The notes under the pieces are model-generated. The model made no database searches. It had not been told where the DNA came from and saw nothing but the letters and a program-made list of their open reading frames with translations. A DNA stretch of 38,869 nt from Gammaproteobacteria bacterium (lineage in GTDB: Bacteria > Pseudomonadota > Gammaproteobacteria > JAJFKG01): positions 1 to 38,869 of the forward strand of contig JAJFKG010000002.1 in assembly GCA_021773335.1 (NCBI GenBank). The letters run 5' to 3'. Both the position numbers and the translations under genes were made by a program. Positions within the stretch are counted from its first letter, which is position 1. Each line of letters starts with the position of its first letter. Below, piece by piece: positions 34,862 through 38,869 of the stretch.

Positions 34862-36079
34862 CTACCGGTATAGACTGACAAGTGACACATCCATTGTTGC
34901 AGTTATTTGTTTAACTGCTGGCTGTAATGCCGCAATTAGCGCTTGATCCCATGCGGTTTGGCTAACCGCTAATTTTTCAAGATCGGGCAACTGCCACGGC
35001 ATAAGGCGATAAAGATCAACTAAGGACAATGTTGTTAAATCTCGACTAAGAATATAACGTTCGCCAGCTGTACGTTGAATTAACTTTGCATGTAACAGAC
35101 TTTGTAATTGTATCGTTGCACTGACCGTGTAATCATCAGGATCTTGATTAATCAATTCAGGCAATGATAAGCCCTTACCTTCACGTTGCGCACGCCACAA
35201 ATATCCAAGCCAACGAAAGGCTTGGGTAAAACCATCAAACTGGCGACCTGAGACAAAGTTACGATGGTACGATAAGCTATTTGCAACTTCAGCTCCAAAC
35301 AAAATAATTAACCATGACACATAAAGCCAGACTAGAAATATTGGAATCGTTGCTAACGCACCATACAATAGTTTATAGGTTGGAAAATGCGTGACGTAAA
35401 AGGCAAAACCTTTTTTAGCGACTTCAAATAAAATCGCTGCAATAAAAGCACCACCCAAGCCGTGGCGAATCGGTACATAACAATTCGGAACCGCAACGTA
35501 TAAGAAAGTAAATGTCACCCAAGATGCTAAGAATGGCACGAGTGCAAGCATCGGTTCGAGTAAACCTAAACTCTGTGCAGTCCCCGTTACCAATGGCAAA
35601 GAAATCAAATACGAACTGACTGCTAAACTAATCCCCATTAAAATCGGTGCTAAGGTCAACACTGCCCAATACAATAAAAATGCTGAAGTCCCTTTACGCC
35701 GTGTCGGCACATGCCAAATCGCATTAAAGGCTTGCTCAATGGTAAACATCACCAGTACTGCGGTAATAACAAGAAACAGCATACCCACGCCCGATAAATT
35801 CGACGCTTGACTTGCGAATAATTGCAATTGATGTTGGACGGCTTGCCCCGAAGCTGGTACAAAATTCGAAAAAATAAAATCCTGCACGCGTTTTTCAAAT
35901 GCTTGAAACACTGGGAATGCGGTAATAATTGCAAAGCTCACTGCCATCAAAGGCACAAGTGATAATAAGCTCGTAAATGTCAACGCTGCGGCACGATAGC
36001 TACAACCATCTTGGGTAAAACGCCGCCAAATATAACATGTAAAACGCCAGTAAGTTCGGATATAATCGCGCCATTGCAT
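34862..36079 (-). CDS. yihY: YihY/BrkB family inner-membrane protein
   Basis: A polytopic membrane protein of the UPF0761/BrkB family; its role is unsettled despite the old 'ribonuclease BN' and 'virulence factor' names. About 405 residues with six spans; sequence closely follows E. coli YihY: YRAAALTFTSLLSLVPLMAV, TIEQAFNAIWHVP, YWAVLTLAPILMGISLAVSSYL, VPNCYVPIRHGLGGAFIAAI and FPTYKLLYGALATIPIFLVW. A C-terminal extension of about 110 residues (LSLPELINQDPDDYTVSATI; LQSLLHAKLIQRTAGERYIL) looks like a winged helix. ATG 36079 is preferred (AGGGA 10 bases upstream) over an in-frame ATG at 36100 without a ribosome site. Divergent from arsC. Confidence 0.9.
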   Translation of the reverse strand: MQWRDYIRTYWRFTCYIWRRFTQDGCSYRAAALTFTSLLSLVPLMAVSFAIITAFPVFQAFEKRVQDFIFSNFVPASGQAVQHQLQLFASQASNLSGVGMLFLVITAVLVMFTIEQAFNAIWHVPTRRKGTSAFLLYWAVLTLAPILMGISLAVSSYLISLPLVTGTAQSLGLLEPMLALVPFLASWVTFTFLYVAVPNCYVPIRHGLGGAFIAAILFEVAKKGFAFYVTHFPTYKLLYGALATIPIFLVWLYVSWLIILFGAEVANSLSYHRNFVSGRQFDGFTQAFRWLGYLWRAQREGKGLSLPELINQDPDDYTVSATIQLQSLLHAKLIQRTAGERYILSRDLTTLSLVDLYRLMPWQLPDLEKLAVSQTAWDQALIAALQPAVKQITATMDVSLVSLYR

Positions 36080-36101
36080 ATGTATTAATTCCCTGTACAT
36101 T
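36074..36101 (+). promoter_or_regulatory. Candidate promoter of arsC-wrbA-sodC
   Basis: TTGCAT (36074-36079), a 16-base spacer and TACATT (36096-36101) lie 25 bases before the arsC ATG. Both hexamers are imperfect. It overlaps the 5' end of the divergent yihY gene. Confidence 0.3.
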
Positions 36102-36126
36102 ATCGATTAAAGCAAAGGTATCAAAC

Positions 36127-37078
<952 letters not shown>

Positions 37079-37089
37079 GGAGAAATACT

Positions 37090-37596
37090 ATGCTGCGTCG
37101 TCTACTCACTTTTTTCATAGGTACTATCTTATTCGTATCGGTGATTAGCTTAGCAAACACCGCTAAGATTACCGTCAAAATGTATAGCACCGATACCCAA
37201 CACAAGCCGCTCGGCACAATTACGTTGATGCAGAATCGATACGGTGTACTCGTGCTGCCTAACTTACAAGGGTTAACGCCGGGTATCCACGGCATGCACG
37301 TCCACACTAATCCTAGTTGTGACAAACAAGGTAAAGCAGCGGGTGGCCATTTCGACCCCCACAATACCAAGATGCACCTAGGACCGTATAACGGTGCTGG
37401 CCATTTGGGTGACTTGCCTGCCTTATTTGTCAATCAACAAGGCCAAGCTAGCCAACCGTTGTTGGTTCCGCGTTTGCATATGGATGAAATGCGCGATCAC
37501 GCTTTAATCATTCACGCTGGTGGAGATAATTATTCCGATCAACCTAAGGCGCTGGGTGGTGGAGGCGCGCGAGTGGCTTGTGGCATCATAAAATAA
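37090..37596 (+). CDS. sodC: Periplasmic Cu/Zn superoxide dismutase SodC
   Basis: It dismutates superoxide in the periplasm, a defence against host oxidative burst. The 168 residues have a signal peptide (RLLTFFIGTILFVSVISLANT), copper/zinc ligands in GIHGMHVHTNPSC, the zinc loop GGHFDPHNTKMHLGPYNGAGHLGDLP, the copper His in DHALIIHAGGDNYSD, and the terminal GGGGARVACGII with the disulfide Cys and active-site Arg. Length is normal for bacterial SodC. AAGGAG precedes the ATG. It is the last gene of arsC-wrbA-sodC; palindromes follow in its 3' region. Confidence 0.96.
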   Translation: MLRRLLTFFIGTILFVSVISLANTAKITVKMYSTDTQHKPLGTITLMQNRYGVLVLPNLQGLTPGIHGMHVHTNPSCDKQGKAAGGHFDPHNTKMHLGPYNGAGHLGDLPALFVNQQGQASQPLLVPRLHMDEMRDHALIIHAGGDNYSDQPKALGGGGARVACGIIK

Positions 37597-37645
37597 ATCC
37601 AGACTGCCATACAACACCAATCTCTTCGTTTAAAAACACTGTTTT

Positions 37646-37730
37646 GATCATCCTGGGTGTAGCGAAGGAACTTTTTGTTAACGCACGCTAGCAGAACATT
37701 GAGATCCTTCGCTATGCTCGGGATCTGATC
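37646..37730. repeat. Imperfect palindromic repeat downstream of sodC (REP-like)
   Basis: Arms at 37646-37669 and 37705-37730 share the core TAGCGAAGGA/TCCTTCGCTA. The four differences between arms are all transitions that become G-U pairs in plus-strand RNA, so the transcribed hairpin is paired apart from a two-base bulge. The AGCGAAGGATC motif is typical of dispersed palindromes in many proteobacterial genomes. It may protect the 3' end of the sodC message. Confidence 0.65.
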
Positions 37731-37798
37731 TATCCCCGCGATTTTTTTTCGAGCCCTCTTAAAATCAATGAGTTTCACTGATCTTCACTAATAAAGCA

Positions 37799-37834
37799 CT
37801 ATACCCCTCGTACCTGACGCTACGAGGGGTATAG
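37799..37834. repeat. Perfect 14-bp hairpin
   Basis: CTATACCCCTCGTA (37799-37812) and TACGAGGGGTATAG (37821-37834) are perfectly complementary around an 8-base loop. No T-run follows on either side. It may end or stabilise transcripts reading out of sodC, or be a protein-binding palindrome. Confidence 0.65.
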
Positions 37835-38163
37835 GACACAAGCACATCGCTGTCTAAAAAATAATGAAAAGAAGGGAACTATTTCAGAATTTTTACAGAC
37901 TAAGGACCGGAACAGAGGCAATAGCTTGCAAACAAGCGTAAGACTGATTTAGGTAATTGCGCTTATTTTCAAGAAATTAGTAGTGTGTCAGCGAATATGA
38001 GAATTATATGCAATTTTTTTTCAGTTTTGGGTAAATTAATTACCATAGGCGCCGATACATCAACTACGTAACGTTAAGTTATTGTATAGATTTCAACAAC
38101 GGATGTTGTCATAAACAAAATAGGGATATTTTCAGTTAATCATAGGGATTAAAGGAGAATACC
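37835..38163. other. Gap before the small secreted protein gene: no gene seen
   Basis: AT-rich, no convincing coding frame. A small GCTTG-CAAA-CAAGC hairpin lies near 37932 and a GGTAA/TTACC pair near 38031. A TATAGA hexamer near 38084 and TTGTCA near 38106 are weak promoter candidates for the downstream gene; neither has a good partner. Confidence 0.3.
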
Positions 38164-38403
38164 ATGAAAAAGTTAGTTCAAGTCGCATGTTGTGGCCTTG
38201 TTATTGTATCTTCAAGCGCTCTCGCTGGTTTACATTGGTTGGGGATGCCTGTCACCACCACTTGTGAAGCCGCTAAGCGTCACATCGTTTACATCAATTC
38301 TGATTTAAATCGTAACGTAAGTGCAAACATGAAACCCACAATGTTGAAGTTAGCTCACTATGAAGCTATCCGAGACAAAACATGTTACAAGTATTATAAA
38401 TAA
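38164..38403 (+). CDS. Small secreted or periplasmic protein, unknown function
   Basis: A 79-residue protein with a clear signal peptide (MKKLVQVACCGLVIVSSSALA, cleavage before GLHWLG). The mature part of about 58 residues is basic, with two cysteines (TTTCEAAKRH and DKTCYKYYK) that could form a disulfide in the periplasm, and no known motif. AAAGGAG lies 7 bases before the ATG and a strong rho-independent terminator follows, so it is a genuine single-gene transcription unit. Family not recognised. Confidence 0.75.
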   Translation: MKKLVQVACCGLVIVSSSALAGLHWLGMPVTTTCEAAKRHIVYINSDLNRNVSANMKPTMLKLAHYEAIRDKTCYKYYK

Positions 38404-38425
38404 CAATTATAAATAAAATAATTAT

Positions 38426-38464
38426 GCCAGAGAGTTACCAGCACTCTCTGGCTTTGTTTTTTTT
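38426..38464 (+). terminator. Rho-independent terminator
   Basis: GCCAGAGAGT (38426-38435) pairs perfectly with ACTCTCTGGC (38443-38452), a 7-base loop between, followed by TTTGTTTTTTTT. It ends the small secreted protein gene 23 bases after its stop. On the minus strand the stem is followed by a T-rich ATAATTATTTTATTT, so it may also serve the convergent small ORFs. Confidence 0.9.
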
Positions 38465-38536
38465 CGATCCGAGTGTTGTATTATTAATTCAGATAACACA
38501 TCCTAATAAATCGCACTATCATGCCGATAGTCCAGT

Positions 38537-38716
38537 TTATTTCGGTGTCGTCGGGCGTACGTTACAACGTAAATGAAACGTATCAAAAGTCGCTGAAACA
38601 CCCAGAATATGGCCATCGTTTAAGATAACGTAACTAGATAAATCATCTAAACCCGCTTTGTGGGTTAAGCGCGCTAGTTGTGCCATTACCTTCGAAGAAC
38701 CAGCTGTGTTTACCAT
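38537..38716 (-). CDS. Small 59-residue ORF, unknown
   Basis: Begins MVNTAGSSKVMAQLARLTHK, continues through SSYVILNDGHILGVSATFD and ends in NVRPTTPK before TAA at 38537-38539. It is soluble-looking and matches nothing I recognise. Its ATG overlaps the end of the upstream small ORF by 7 bases (ATGGTAA), implying translational coupling; no independent ribosome site is obvious. The convergent terminator at 38426-38452 is downstream. Confidence 0.5.
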   Translation of the reverse strand: MVNTAGSSKVMAQLARLTHKAGLDDLSSYVILNDGHILGVSATFDTFHLRCNVRPTTPK

Positions 38717-38850
38717 TGTCCTGATCCCAACAACCCCAAGTAAACAATGCTCGTCGTGGTAACCAAGGCTAACAAACTGGCGCCGGTAATGGCATTAAAG
38801 GCGTGCCAAAACTGTGGGTGGCGTAAATACCAACGTCGTACGTGTTTCAT
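38710..38850 (-). CDS. Small 46-residue membrane protein, unknown
   Basis: Starts MKHVRRWYLRHPQFWHAFNA with a strongly basic, aromatic N-terminus and one hydrophobic span (ASLLALVTTTSIVYLGLLG) ending SGQW. AAGGGAG lies 10 bases before the ATG at 38850. The positive-inside rule predicts a cytoplasmic N-terminus. It overlaps the next small ORF by 7 bases. The start is near the window edge, so a promoter is not visible. Family not recognised. Confidence 0.55.
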   Translation of the reverse strand: MKHVRRWYLRHPQFWHAFNAITGASLLALVTTTSIVYLGLLGSGQW

Positions 38851-38869
38851 GCTCAATATCTCCCTTTGA

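Noticed and set aside
37539..37778. Minus-strand 79-codon frame overlapping the sodC end
   Set aside because: Its sequence derives from the palindromic repeat and antisense sodC; no ribosome site.

Overview
This window is a chromosomal segment of a gammaproteobacterium. The order pncC-recA-recX-alaS-lysC-csrA-tRNA-Ser(GCT)-tRNA-Arg(ACG), with mutS divergent from pncC, is the ancestral arrangement seen with variations in Pseudomonas, Legionella and E. coli relatives. Moderate GC, a PutA lacking the N-terminal DNA-binding domain, an FMN-binding glutamate synthase-like protein, and a large pentapeptide-like membrane protein resembling host-associated accessory proteins point to a Legionellales or Coxiella-like lineage. 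That placement is inference, not proof.

Left part (1-12.9 kb): the tail of a probable ISL3-type transposase lies at the edge, followed by tRNA-Arg with a consensus promoter. A 690-residue pentapeptide-like, single-membrane-span protein gene is lodged between tRNA-Arg and tRNA-Ser. Then come csrA, lysC, alaS, recX, recA and pncC on the minus strand and mutS on the plus strand. A 67-bp near-perfect palindrome sits between alaS and lysC and contributes to the alaS stop codon.

Middle (13-22.2 kb): nhaA, then the complete system I cytochrome c maturation operon ccmABCDEFGHI on the minus strand with tight ATGA-type overlaps, and a divergent sohB protease gene.

Accessory stretch (22.2-27.4 kb): a large double-hairpin element, a glycine-rich-domain-like small protein, a TIM-barrel protein with degenerate metal ligands, an outer-membrane barrel, and an OmpR/EnvZ-like pair placed directly behind putA. 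Two minus-strand promoters here, 1901 bp apart, share the same spacing of three TGTAACA-type boxes and a -10 hexamer. One drives the TIM-barrel gene. The other drives a leader with a strong ribosome binding site, a Met-Lys-stop mini-ORF and two long hairpins, so it may make a structured RNA. The 10-bp repeat spacing fits an OmpR-family regulator, and the neighbouring response regulator is the obvious candidate.

Right part (27.5-38.9 kb): putA, the glutamate synthase-like gene, proS, a frameshifted AbiEii toxin relic, a YihY/BrkB membrane protein, an arsC-wrbA-sodC cluster, a small secreted protein with a clear rho-independent terminator, and two overlapping small ORFs on the minus strand at the right edge.
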